A stretch of DNA of 45,500 bases from Adiantum capillus-veneris (Eukaryota; Streptophyta; Polypodiopsida; Polypodiales; Pteridaceae). Position numbers and translations under genes: made by a program. Shown here one piece after another: positions 22,127 through 32,869 of the stretch (position 1 is its first letter; the number at the start of each line of letters is the position of its first letter). Under the pieces are notes generated by a model. The model saw nothing but the letters and a program-made list of their open reading frames with translations, was not told where the DNA came from and searched no databases. The stretch spans positions 153,513,057 to 153,558,556 of the forward strand of contig CM043952.1 in NCBI GenBank assembly GCA_014529385.2, read 5' to 3'.

Positions 22127-22637
22127 TGGAATTGAAGCTGATCTCTTCAGACAACTGACTCCAATGTTAGGATTTAAAGCTACTCGTTATGTTGTCAGTT
22201 CAATTAGTGAGACTGTGACAGAGAACTGATTGGACTAAAATAGATAACTAAACTGGAAGATTATATTGAAACGAGAGACATATTGAAAGACTGGAAAGAG
22301 TATTTGCAGATTTAGATTAATAGCTCAAGGATAACCAATATAGTGTATAATGGGTTTAAGATTAAATGATTACAGAGTGAAGCTAGAGGCAAAGAGCTCA
22401 TAACCCGAGAATGTTTAGAAAGCTAAAATCAAAAGACAAGCAACTAAGCCAATAAGCGAGCAAGATCTGAACAACTAAGAAGCTAAGAAGCACAATTACA
22501 ATGTAACGAGTCCTATTTATAGCTCCCAGGAGTTACTGTAGTAACTACCTGCGGTAATTACTACTGGCGTGATTGATCCATTGTTTGGCCTTCTAAGGGA
22601 CAATTCCCGCCTGCTGGGATTTTCCTTGCCTTCTACA
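22127..22637 (-). repeat. 5' LTR of the minus gypsy element
   Basis: It aligns with 7334-7840. Read on the minus strand it begins TGTAGAAGGC and ends CAATTCCA. ATGCC follows it at 22638. It has an insertion of about 20 bp (cccgagaatgtttagaaag) near 22402-22422 that the left copy lacks. Confidence 0.92.
22514..22522 (-). promoter_or_regulatory. TATA box in the minus-strand LTR
   Basis: Minus strand GCTATAAATAGG, about 115 bases into the LTR, is a plausible promoter for the element RNA. Confidence 0.65.
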
Positions 22638-22642
22638 ATGCC
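22638..22642 (+). repeat. Target-site duplication ATGCC (right)
   Basis: Exact match to 7329-7333. Confidence 0.9.
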
Positions 22643-23233
22643 ATTTGTGATTGGCCGGAACTTCAAGGCCAAGGTAGTTAAATCTCTCAACAAGTTTCTC
22701 ATTGTTGTACACAATGTGTGGCTTCTCTTTATGGTTGGTTTTCACAAGCATAACCTTTTTTTTTACTTCATTCATAATCATCCCACTATGCAAGGAAAAT
22801 GTCTCAAGGACAACCATATATTTTTGTGCATCCTCTAAAGTGTGTGCTAGAAGCACTACATCATCTACATACAAAAAAATCATGACTATTGCATTGCAAA
22901 TAGTGACCTATTCAATGCCTTCTTCTTGCATAAATTCAAGTACCATTTGATCCAATTGATCGATGCATGGACCAAAGAGAGTTGGTGACAATGGACATCC
23001 TTGTTTAACCCCAATAGTTCTTGCAGAAATTTGTGAAACTCCTCTTCCCATGCATAATTGACACATCACCTTCTCATGAATTTGAGAAACCGCAAGCATA
23101 AACTCCCTTGGCACTTGGATTTCTTCCATCCTTCTCCACAAATTGTTACATGGCATCATATCAAAGGATTTCTTGAAGATCACAAAGCAACGATACAATC
23201 ACTTGTTGCCGACTTTCCAGAAGAGTCACAAGA
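22643..23233 (-). pseudogene. LINE-A reverse transcriptase, middle part
   Basis: Minus-strand frames encode the non-LTR RT motifs: FKKSFDMMPCNNLWRRMEE (motif A region, near 23160), GVKQGCPLSPTLF (motif B, near 23000) and MIFLYVDDVVLLAHT (motif C with the YVDD catalytic pair, near 22880), followed by FNYLGLEV (near 22690). The sequence is very close to LINE-B at 32.1-32.26 kb where they overlap, so both copies belong to one family. Stops and one frameshift between the motifs mean the enzyme is dead. The frame runs off at the gypsy insertion point and resumes at 7328. Upstream it is cut by the solo LTR at 23239. Confidence 0.88.
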
Positions 23234-23238
23234 TGATC

Positions 23239-24850
23239 TGTAACATTTAATGGCCTAAAAACTTGTGTGTAGCGGAAATTAGCATGAACATAGTGGGCAT
23301 TTCATTAGAATAGATTCCTAATGAGAATTACAAGAGTGCTTGGGTGGAGAGAGCAACAAAAAATATAACACCTAGTTAGATATCATGAACAATACTTTCA
23401 AAAGAAAGAGAAATTAAGCTATTGACAATAGTTGAGGACCGGATTTGCATGGAGCCGGTCCCCCCTCCACGGTCCCCCCTCCACAGTCCCCCCTCCAAAA
23501 GGCTTTGTATTATGGTTTCTCCCATCAAGAGAGACATTGTACAATACAATTCTTTGTGTTCCTTCAAGACTAGCTAGTGCAATGAAGATGAAATCTTCAT
23601 GCACTAAGCAAAAGACTTAGCAAACACAACATCAATTATCCCCGGTCTCAGACCCAAGACCTCACACACCTTCGAAGATGGTGAGAGCTAGCAGGGTATG
23701 AGAGTAGATTGAGAGGAAGAAGGAGTATCTTACGAGAAAGATGTACATCTCCTCACATAATCACTCATATTAGCATAGCTTAGCTTAGTAATTAGCATGG
23801 TAGAGGAGATGAGCATGCATTGAAGCTTGGCTCTTGGCTGGATTTGCATCCACATGCCAAGAGTGTGTCGATGTAGGCTTCTATCTCACAAGCTTGGAGT
23901 AGGTGATGAGCTCTCCATTAAATCTTGGGAAGAGATAGTCTTTTTCTTGCTTCTCACATAGACTATGTGTGTGTGTGTGTGTGATAATGCCTTGCAAAAA
24001 TCAGCCCCCTCTCTCTCTTGGGCGAACCCTCTTGCTAATTGCTCTTGCTATCCTCCCATTGGACCTCCCCAGGGCTAGTCAATGACTATTAAGCATCATA
24101 AGTGATAGTGATAGCCTTCTGACATGTGTCCCCCTTTCCCCTTTGGTGAGAGATTTAGGTAATTTAATAATTCAACTAAACTCTCATTGGACCCCTTTGT
24201 CTCCTGGCCAATAGGAATCAGGCAAGCCATTGGGCTACTGAATGCTCAGGAGACTGTCCAATAGTCTTCTAGAGGACTTAATTCTCATTGGTTCTTTTAT
24301 TAAGTGTTTTTAAATTAATTATACTAGATTTACTCTAGCCTAATTCTCATTGGTCCACCTCCAAGGCCATCCAATAGGAATTGGGGACACCTTGTGGGCA
24401 TCTGACCTAGGGAGCTGACATGTGTCCCTCATTCCCTTTGTGTAAAGGGATCTTGTGTGTGTGTGTGTGTGGCTTTCTCTCTCATCCCCTATATGCTAGG
24501 CTCGCCCCCTCCTATGTAGGGATGTGCAAAGACTTTTTTGGACACACACAAAGCATCCGATTCCCCTATGGTTGACCTTTGGACACAACCTTTGAATTTT
24601 GGAACCTTAGCATTTTGGAAGTCTTAATGGGCTGAACCTTAGGGTCTTTTTAGCCCATTGTTGCACATGGATCTTTTGCAGATGGCCCTCCCTTTGGATC
24701 CCTATTTTCCCTCCTTTGGATCCCTACTGTGGCCGGTCTGCTAGCTTAACCAATATTCTAGCTTTTTCTCCCCTGGCACTTCCCCATATTAAATGATCAG
24801 TTTAACATGAGAAAATCATTTAGGAGAATTAGATATTGATTATTATGACA
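23239..24850. mobile_element. Solo LTR, 1612 bp
   Basis: It begins TGTAACATTT and ends TTATTATGACA, with TGATC directly before (23234-23238) and directly after (24851-24855). When it is removed, the LINE-A sequence joins in register with LINE-B (ttgatcatcttgt). No coding region is inside. It contains three copies of GGTCCCCCCTCCA-like sequence at 23457-23498, two (TG)n tracts (23966-23982 and 24451-24471) and a run of ATTGG/CCAAT motifs at 24056-24380. TG...CA ends plus a 5-bp duplication without internal genes is what unequal recombination between two LTRs leaves behind. Orientation is not clear. Confidence 0.82.
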
Positions 24851-24855
24851 TGATC

Positions 24856-25400
24856 AATGGTGCTAGGGCATTGATGAATAACCACTTATCCTTTTGCACG
24901 CTCATCCCAACCACTTAAAATTGTTTCCATTATGAACTCAAATAACTTTACCATAAGAGACCCAATCACTATAGTCCGGTTACATTCTTTACATTCCATC
25001 CTTTATGTAAAGGCTTGACCCAATTAGTGCTCCAATCACAAGGCATACCATGTTGAAGTGCAAGATTGAACATATCACACATCCACTCATGTGCAAAATC
25101 TCATGTCCAGTTATCATTTCCGGCTTGATACCTTGAAAATATCCTGCTTTGCAAGAGGCCAACTTTCTGAGCCCACCGCACACATCCTCAATAGTAAAAA
25201 AAAGAGGACATACAACGAAGTGAACCATAATATGACATCTTTCTAGCATTTGTTTGCTCATATAGTTTCCTATAGTGTGTGCACATATTCCTAAGATTCA
25301 AGTTACCAAAACTCTCAATGTGCTTGCTCTTCAAGTTTCTTCAAAATCGTCCAGATGTGCATGCCCATTCTTAAACTTGAAAAAATTGATGCTTGTTTTT
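24856..25400 (-). pseudogene. LINE-A ORF2, region before RT
   Basis: The minus strand encodes FFTIEDVCGGLRKLASCKAG and QGIKPEMI, nearly identical to LINE-B at about 31680-31770, followed by broken copies of the fingers region (the KDGM/NVTGL stretch near 24990). Upstream homology to LINE-B can be followed to about 25375, where it stops beside a T16 run (25395-25410). The LINE-A copy therefore lacks ORF1 and the endonuclease and is 5' truncated, as is usual for LINE insertions. Confidence 0.85.
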
Positions 25401-25410
25401 TTTTTTTTTG

Positions 25411-25578
25411 GCCAAGGGCATGGGGATTTTGACCGAGAAAGACATCATATGCATGAGATATTGAGCACTTGATGCAAGCTTGAAATGTTGTTTTTGGCCA
25501 AGGGCATGGGGATTTTGACCGAGAAAGACATCATATGCATGAGATATTGAGCACTTGATGCAAGCTTGAAATGTTGTT
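25411..25578 (+). repeat. Perfect tandem duplication of 86 bp
   Basis: The sequence starting gccaagggcatggggatttt at 25411 is repeated from 25497 without a visible mismatch through ttgaaatgttgtttt. A T16 run precedes it. Any frame here is a by-product of the duplication. Confidence 0.92.
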
Positions 25579-26187
<609 letters not shown>

Positions 26188-26569
26188 CAAATCCCTGTAG
26201 TAGCAGGCCATAGCCGAGAGAGGAATCAAGGCCCATATTGGGTGTGAATGGGACTTAAGGAAGCTTTACTTTAATAAAAATAAAAAAAGAGTAGTTTTTA
26301 GGGTTTTTTTTAACGAAGCTGATGAAGGGGTGTTGGGGGATGAAAGGCCACAAGGCCGCAAGAAGGAGGCAAAGGTCTTGCAAGTAGGGGAGCATGGATG
26401 CTAAGGATGCAGACCATGCAGTGCTACCGAGATTAATCAAGAAGAGATGGAGATAGAGATAGAGAGAGAGAGGTTCCTTGGATGTGAATCAAACAATGAG
26501 AGAGAGAGCCTGTGTAGCACTGGTGTAGAGAGAAGACGCCTTGTTTTCTTGCAACAATCAAGGAGACAA

Positions 26570-26570
<1 letters not shown>

Positions 26571-26596
<26 letters not shown>
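26571..26596 (+). repeat. (GA)13 microsatellite
   Basis: Short uninterrupted GA tract in an AG-rich stretch. Stretch 26597-26819 holds nothing else. Confidence 0.95.
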
Positions 26597-26603
<7 letters not shown>

Positions 26604-26820
26604 AAACTATGAAAGTTTAATGGAATTTAAGCTCATTGAGGGGCATTCCCCATAGTGTAGCAATGGGGCGAACGAGAGAGAAAGGCTTCTCTTGTTGCAA
26701 TTCAAGGAGAAAGAGAGCCGAATAGGAAGAGTTTTCCTCTAAATAAATCAAAAAGGGGAGAGAGAGTATTCTTTTGTTGCCATAGAAAAAGAGGGAGAGG
26801 GATTTTCTCTTTATATTACA

Positions 26821-26913
<93 letters not shown>
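26821..26913 (+). repeat. (CG)5(AG)n compound microsatellite
   Basis: Ten bases of CG repeats followed by about 83 bases of AG. The AG tract abuts the end of the copia remnant: the minus-strand frame runs from RNase-H-like sequence straight into a Ser-Leu repeat encoded by the tract. Confidence 0.97.
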
Positions 26914-26916
<3 letters not shown>

Positions 26917-28490
26917 TTGGAGTGCCCTGGTCTAAGTAGAGATAGAAGGATGGACTGCTTGTGTGCCCAAGTACCTTCCAATGTATAGACCTTGAGCTAT
27001 GCATAAATTTGCATACTTGTGAGACATCATTCTGAACATCTAGCCTCATAATACATACGTGAATAAGGCACCAACATCCTATTGATAGAGTGTGACATCA
27101 ACTTAGTAAATTCTAGCATCATGAAGACTAAGATTTAATTTGTCTCCATAGAAGAAGCAATAGGCTTGCAATTCTCAAGGATAAATCTATGCAAGAATGT
27201 CTCAAATCTGTAGACACAAAGCAATACCTCCATCAACTTGCTTGAACATTACACCCAAATAATGATGCAAAAAGCCCCAAATCTACATCTCAAATGAGAC
27301 ATTTAAATCAGCCTTAAAATCAACAATGTGATTCTTGATTTGATCATGTGAGCAACATGTCATCCACACAGAGCACAATGACTAGAAATACATCATCAAC
27401 ATGATTGACATACAAAGCGTTCTCAATTGGACTATTTTGAAAACCATGTGCAATGATGAATCTTTTCATACCAAGCATGTGGAGTTTGCTTCAAACCATA
27501 CAATGCCTTCTTAAGTATGCATACCTTCTTTTCCTACCTTTTGTAAACAAAACCATGAGTTTGCAATACATATACTTCCTTGTGCAAGTCAACATTGAAA
27601 AACGTTGGCTTTTTCTATGAGTGCTATACATTCCAACCGTTATGAGTTGCTACAAATGTAATGAATGTTGTCACATAAAAAGTGGGAGTAAAAGTCTTGT
27701 AGAAATTAATCCCCTTTTTTGACTATATTGTTTTGCCACAATTCTAGCCTTAAATCATTCACCACTATCATCAAGCTTTTGTTTCAATTTGAAAACCCAC
27801 TTAGTGCCAATGGACCTTTCTCTAGGAGAAAATTCACACAAAGACCATGTGCCATTATTCAAAATAGCATCATACTCAGCTTGCATTGGAGCAAAAAACA
27901 AAACTCTAAATTTTGTGCTTTAGACATAGCCAAAACATAACAATCTGATGCATAAAAGGCATGCTAAAGACACCTGACCAAGTACGACTAGACCAAGATG
28001 CACCCAATTTACTATCACACAAGGTTTGGACTAGCCATCTTGGCATATCTCTAGCTTGCTCATTTTCAACCCTATCCTCAATAATTACATCTTGTAAATC
28101 TAAATTAGAGCATGGATAATCTATAACGTGATTTGAAACTTGCATAGACTGCATATGTGCTTCATTAGGACTTACCTTTGTACTCCGGCCACTAAATAGA
28201 GGCAACACCATATCCTATACAATTAGTGATCTTTTATGTCCTTGGTACATGGTAATAAGGGAAAAATTGTATCCTCCACAAAAACATCTCAACTAATCAA
28301 GATACGATTGTTTGCAAACTATGTAATATGTAACCTTTGCATTTTGAATTGAAACAAAAAAACCATCTCATAGCCTTATCATCCAAATTTTTGCATTCCT
28401 ACTTAAGCACCAAGCATAAGCCAAGCAACCAAATCTACACAAATGACCAATAGATGGCTCCGCGCCATGGAAATCCTCAATGAGTGATAG
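26914..28490 (-). pseudogene. Ty1/copia pol remnant (integrase end, RT, start of RNase H)
   Basis: In order on the minus strand: a GHLCRFGCLAYA-like block (near 28440), a RILISxDVFVED-like block (near 28300), RDMPRWLVQTL (near 28050), an AEYDAILNNGTWSLCE block with GTKWVFKLK (about 27870-27780), DLHKEVYVLQTHGFV and KKALYGLKQTPHAWYEKI (about 27570-27470), a VLCVDDMLL catalytic block (near 27370), and VSQVCKFMHSSRSIHW (near 27010). This is the copia order, integrase before RT. Stops and frameshifts are frequent. No LTRs are recognised on either side, and the 3' end is replaced by an AG tract. The element is long dead. Confidence 0.88.
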
Positions 28491-28508
28491 ACTACAATGA
28501 TTAAGAAA

Positions 28509-28900
28509 TGTCAATATTGGCATCATAAAAAGTCCCTTGAAAAGACAAAGCCAAATATGTTTTTAAAAATTAGGTTTTCATTTAATAAAGAAATATCCAC
28601 AAAAAATGTTTGTTTTTATATATGTGGACTTATATTGGTACATTTACTTTATGTAAAGTAAAAAGTCTTTTGACTTTACAGTGCTAAATGCTTTACATTT
28701 CCTACAATGTAATGCCAATATTGGTCTAAAAAAAAGTCCCTTGAAAAGACAAAGCCAAATATATTTTTAAAAATTAGGCTTTTATTAACTTAAAAAATCT
28801 CCACAGAAAATAAAATGGTACATTTACTCATTGTAAAGTAAAAAGTCTTTTGACTTTACATTGCCAAATGCTTTTCATTTCCTACAATGTTACGCTTTAC
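28509..28900 (+). repeat. Direct tandem duplication, period about 204 bp, with hairpin
   Basis: Two diverged units start tgtcaatattggcatc (28509) and tgccaatattggtcta (28713), each continuing agtcccttgaaaagacaaag. Each unit ends with a stretch where tgtaaagtaaaaagtc and gactttaca can pair, so each copy can fold. The second unit is slightly shorter. No coding. Confidence 0.85.
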
Positions 28901-29032
28901 TTTTAAATTTTAGATTAGAAGCTTTGTAAGGGTTTCTTTGGAGTCAATCAATATATGACACGTGGAATATGCCCTCTTCTTCCTTGAAAATTTTAAGCTC
29001 TCTAAGATCATCTCTCGTTGGCTCTGTAGGAG

Positions 29033-29035
<3 letters not shown>

Positions 29036-29097
<62 letters not shown>
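29036..29097 (+). repeat. (TC)n microsatellite, 62 bp
   Basis: Uninterrupted TC tract in the region upstream of LINE-B; about 350 bases separate it from the LINE ORF1 start. Confidence 0.97.
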
Positions 29098-29100
<3 letters not shown>

Positions 29101-29450
29101 GCAGCCGTTTTTTGACCTAGTAGACAACAGTCCACTCTTTTGATCATAACTTCTTCATCCGAACTCCGATTGGGTGATCTATAGCCTCAATCGAAGAGCA
29201 CGAAGTCCTCTACGCATTGATGTAAAGACAAAAATTTTCAGAGTTATGGAAGACGTTTTTGTAGCAGCATTTCCGAAGTGAACACGTTCAACAAAATTGA
29301 TTCTCATCTCCTATTTTACATACAATATCTTTCGGCACTCGCAAGGGTTCTTGTTTTTCAACAAGGTCCACAAACATTGTGGAAAATGATCCAAAATCTC
29401 CTAAGTGTGGAGATAGCAACACAACCACCCAACCAACGACATCGGAAACC

Positions 29451-30275
29451 ATGATCATGGCGTACTTGGTATCATTGCAAGAGACCGTAAACAAACAAGG
29501 CGAAGACTTACGAGCAATTGCAATGGAGAATGGCACACTAAGGGTACTTGTGGTTGAGAATGAGAATCTCAAGAGGACACTTGAGATGCAAACAACACGT
29601 TTGATGCAACTTGAAGAGGAAGTCAAGGAATGTAAACGCTCTCTTGTGGACTTGAATGCTTTGAAGGAGCGGATGAGCAAAGTAGAGCATGACCATGTAT
29701 TGAAAGAGGAGAAATTTGACACTATGAGCCGGGATGTATGTGACATGAAAAATGTATGCACAAACAAGTCTTGGGCTGATGTATGTGGTAGCAATGTGGT
29801 TTCTAATTCCTCACTCAAGCAAGCTATGGTTCAAACAAAGAATGTTGAGAATGTGGATGTGGAGGAGTTGAAGGAATGGGAGCGACGTTCCAAGAACATT
29901 GTTATTCATGGAATTCCAAAAGAGAAGTTAGAGACACCTCCTTCTCTTGCCATTGTTATTGAAGATTTCTTCAAAACCCACTTTGGCATGTCCGGAGTTA
30001 TGGTCTATGGAGCACATAGAGTGGGGAAGCAAGGAGCTCCTCGCTCGGGAGAACGGCCAATTGTATGCACCATGCCGGATGAGACCAAGCGAAAGATTAT
30101 CCTTGATAATAGTTGGATCTGTTTGAGGGATACAAAATGTTTTGTATGTGAAGATCGTACTATTAAGCAACAAAATATGCGTCGCAAAGCATATGAGGAA
30201 AAGAATAATAAAAACAAGGAGATCTCTCATGAAGAAAATGTGCCCAAGGAGGAGGCAAGTCTCTCAAGCAAATAG
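29451..30275 (+). CDS. LINE-B ORF1 protein, coiled coil plus RRM-like (L1 type)
   Basis: The first ATG in the open frame is 29451 and gives 274 residues; the frame is open for more than 70 bases upstream but without ATG. A long coiled coil (heptads across NLKRTLEMQTTRLMQLEEEV to LKERMSKVEHDHVLKEEK) is followed by an RRM-like fold starting RSKNIVIHGIP and including VMVYGAHRVGK, then a basic C-terminal segment (ERPIVCTMPDETKRKII and IKQQNMRRKAYEEK). This is the architecture of vertebrate-type L1 ORF1 proteins, which form trimers on LINE RNA and act as chaperones. No zinc knuckle is present. It ends at TAG 30273-30275 in the same frame as ORF2. Confidence 0.82.
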   Translation: MIMAYLVSLQETVNKQGEDLRAIAMENGTLRVLVVENENLKRTLEMQTTRLMQLEEEVKECKRSLVDLNALKERMSKVEHDHVLKEEKFDTMSRDVCDMKNVCTNKSWADVCGSNVVSNSSLKQAMVQTKNVENVDVEELKEWERRSKNIVIHGIPKEKLETPPSLAIVIEDFFKTHFGMSGVMVYGAHRVGKQGAPRSGERPIVCTMPDETKRKIILDNSWICLRDTKCFVCEDRTIKQQNMRRKAYEEKNNKNKEISHEENVPKEEASLSSK

Positions 30276-32258
30276 GGATGCGTGACCTATGAGACCGAGT
30301 TACAATTGAAAATATGCTTTTGGAATTGTAATGGATACCCATGGAATGCGGGGGTTGGCATTGATGAACTGACAAGCAAAGCCGATGTTGTACTTCTTGT
30401 TGAAACTTGGGAGCATGATACACAAAGGATTAACGGCTTGGAGGATTACAATGTACATTCATTGATGTGGTCAAAGAATCTCAAGCAACGAAGAGGACAA
30501 GGAGGGTTAGCATGTATGGTTAAGAAAGGATTGGAAGATTTTGTATCAATTGTGAAAGATGACAAGTACAAACGTTATGTATGGCTGAAAATTATGACAC
30601 CAAAAAGAGCACCCATTTTTGTAGCCGGTTGCTACATTCCTCATCATGATTCTCCCTTTTATGCTTGCATGGATAGAGATCAACCATTTTTTGATTTGGA
30701 AGAGGACATTGCTTATTTCAAAGGTGAAGGTGATGTTATTGTATTTGGGGATATGAATGCTCGCACAAAAACATTGCAACATGATACTCAACAATTTGAT
30801 ATGCCATACATTTCAAGGGAGTTGGAGGAAGTTCACTTGTATGATCGTACTTCAATGGATGAGAAAGAGCCGGATCACTATGGAAAGTTACTTTTACACA
30901 TGTGTAATAGCACGGGTATGCTCATTGCCAATGGTGTATCTTTGTGGAGTGGAACCAATGGATTTACATGTAGAAGACATAATGGGGATAGTGTGATTGA
31001 CTATATGCTACTCTCTGAAGCCATCATGTATCGCATAAAGAGTTTTATGTTTGGTCAATGGACCCCGGAATCCGACCATCGCACCTTATGTATTGACCTT
31101 TCATGTGGAGAAGCAACTAAGCATGATAATCTCAGCCAAAGGAAAGAGAAGTTATCACTATGTATGGATTTCAAACGGGCACCAATGTATATTGAAATGG
31201 TTGAGCAAAAATTATGGATAACAAAGCTTCAATGTGATGCACCATTGGAAACTAAATGGGAAGATTTCAAGAAAGCTATCTGTTCTTGTGCGGAAGAATG
31301 CTTTGCCATATAGCATCTCCATGGTATCAACAAAGATAGATCACACAAAAGGTGGTTTGATAAAGAATGTCAAGATGCTCGAAAGTCCTTGATAAAGCTT
31401 GATGCAACTATGGACAAAGACAACTATCAAAGTCATTTGCATACATACAAGGCATTGATTCAAAAGAAGAGAAGAAGATGGGAAGTAAAGCAACAAGAAT
31501 TTCAAGTCCAAGAAAAGGCACATGCATGTGGAAGATTTTGGAGAAACTTGAGAGGCAAGCGGGTTGAGAATTTTGGTAACTTGAGTCTAGTGGATATGTA
31601 CACACATTGTAGGCAATTATATGAGCAAGAAAATACTGAAAAAATGCCATTTTATGGTTCACTCCCATGTATGCCGTCTTTTTTTACTATTGAGGATGTA
31701 TGCGGTGGGCTTGAAAAGTTGGCCACTCGCAAAGCGGGAGATCTTCAAGGTATCAAGCCGGAGATGATCAAATGGACGGGAGATTTTACCCATGAGTGGA
31801 TGTGTGATATGTTCAACCTTGCACTTCAACATGGTATGCCTTATGATTGGAGTACTAATTGGGTTAAGCCTTTGCATAAAGGAGGGGATGTAAAGAATGT
31901 AAGTAACTACCGGACTATAATGATTGGGTCTCTTATGGCAAAGTTGTTTGGGTGCATAATGGAGATGAAATTGAGTGATTGGGCTGAAGAGAATGACAAG
32001 CGTGCAAAGGGACAAGCGGGTTTTTGTCGATGCCATAGCACCATTGATCATCTTGTCACTCTTCGTGTTCTCATGGAGGAAAGTCCGTTGAAAGGCAAGC
32101 GATTGTATTGTTGTTTTGTGGACTTTAAGAAAGCTTTTGATATGATTCCACGTAACAATTTGTGGAGAAGGATGGAAGAACTCCAAGTGCCAAGTGAGTT
32201 TATGCTTGCGGTTTCTCGAATCTATGAGACGGTGATTTGTCAATTGCGCATGGGAAGA
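30276..32258 (+). pseudogene. LINE-B ORF2: APE endonuclease and truncated RT
   Basis: The frame follows ORF1 directly with only the TAG between, and no in-frame ATG precedes the endonuclease. Endonuclease motifs are all present: FWNCNG (near 30320), VVLLVETW (catalytic Glu, near 30390), FGDMNAR (near 30750), VIDYMLL (near 30990) and ESDHRTL (near 31075). An in-frame TAG at 31311-31313 interrupts the linker, after which RWFDKECQDARKSL and an RT region follow: SNYRTIMIGSL, KGQAGFCRCHSTIDHL and FVDFKKAFDMIP (motif A). The protein nicks target DNA and copies LINE RNA at the nick. Motifs B and C are lost to the gypsy insertion at 32259. Confidence 0.88.
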
Positions 32259-32448
32259 TGTTAACCCTCACAGCACACGGACACCCTATGATCTATAAAT
32301 GTTGTATTATTTAGAGTCAGGTACCGGGCTTGTCGGACCAATAGGAACAGGGTAAGGGTGATCGCCGATGACAGACGCACTCTAACTAGAATATTCAAGG
32401 AGTTAGTTGGCTAAGTATGGGCGCCCAAGTGTGAATGGGGTGAGCTCA

Positions 32449-32456
32449 TATAAAAG
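32449..32456 (+). promoter_or_regulatory. TATA box of the LTR
   Basis: TATAAAAG, conserved in the other LTR at 45413-45420. Transcription probably starts about 30 bases downstream. Confidence 0.75.
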
Positions 32457-32544
32457 CAACTAAACCTAATTTTTACTCATTCTCTCATTGTGCAATAGAA
32501 GCTGCTCTTGCTACATCTCCACCTTCTCCTTCACCATCTCCTTT

Positions 32545-32560
32545 TGTGTGTGTGTGTGTG

Positions 32561-32616
<56 letters not shown>
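32545..32616 (+). repeat. (TG)n(AG)n microsatellite in the LTR
   Basis: About 18 bases of TG repeats then AG from 32564 to 32616. The 3' LTR copy lies beyond the window end, so the two lengths cannot be compared here. Confidence 0.97.
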
Positions 32617-32620
<4 letters not shown>

Positions 32621-32851
32621 AGAGTGTGTGTGCGATCGAGCGTTGCGGCGGCACGACGGCGGCGAGGCGGTTGAGCACGGCGTAGCGGCGTCTCCCTCTT
32701 CTTCGCGGCGTGGGAATCCTTCATTCGCAACTACGCAGGAAGGTGAGTGACACACCATTCTTCCTTGTGAGCTTGTCTGTTGTATGACTGTGTGCTATGA
32801 GCCTTTGTGGCTCGCACACGGCGCGTAGCAAGTCCCTAGCTGTGACATTTT

Positions 32852-32869
32852 TGGCGCCGCTGCCGGGGA
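32852..32869 (+). other. Primer-binding site, tRNA-Asp type
   Basis: TGGCGCCGCTGCCGGGGA begins four bases after the LTR end. It differs at one position from the complement of the plant tRNA-Asp 3' end (TGGCGCCGTTGCCGGGGA), the site I know from Athila-type elements. Confidence 0.85.

Larger units (their letters stand above)
7334..22637 (-). mobile_element. Old Ty3/gypsy LTR retrotransposon, minus strand, itself disrupted
   Basis: Both LTRs (about 507 and 511 bp) end TG...CA and are flanked by a perfect 5-bp duplication ATGCC. The internal order on the minus strand is LTR, primer site, gag with three CCHC knuckles, protease, RT, RNase H, integrase, extra 3' ORF, polypurine tract, LTR. Protease before RT and integrase last is the gypsy order. 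No chromodomain is visible after integrase, and the FMDGYSGYNQ RT block fits the non-chromodomain plant lineages (Tat/Athila/Ogre group). LTRs differ at many positions (roughly 85-90% alike by eye) and every gene is broken, so the insertion is old. Without the nested plus-strand element the length is about 10.1 kb. Confidence 0.92.
29100..32258 (+). mobile_element. LINE-B, non-LTR retrotransposon cut by a gypsy insertion
   Basis: ORF1 (coiled coil plus RRM-like) is followed at once by ORF2 (APE-type endonuclease, then RT). The RT stops after motif A because the young gypsy element begins at 32259; the rest should lie beyond the window. The 5' boundary is not visible, and 29100 is only the end of the TC tract. 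The untranslated stretch 29100-29450 has no other feature. It is the same family as LINE-A but far better preserved. Confidence 0.9.
32259..32847 (+). repeat. 5' LTR of the young gypsy element
   Basis: It begins TGTTAACCCTCAC and ends CTGTGACA, 589 bp. It holds a TATA box, a (TG)n(AG)n compound tract and a GC-rich stretch (gcggcggcacgacggcggcg, 32644-32663). Confidence 0.93.

Noticed and set aside
29288-29818. 176-aa minus-strand frame, Ser/Thr/Phe-rich
   Set aside because: Lies opposite LINE ORF1, whose coiled-coil and RRM-like features are specific.
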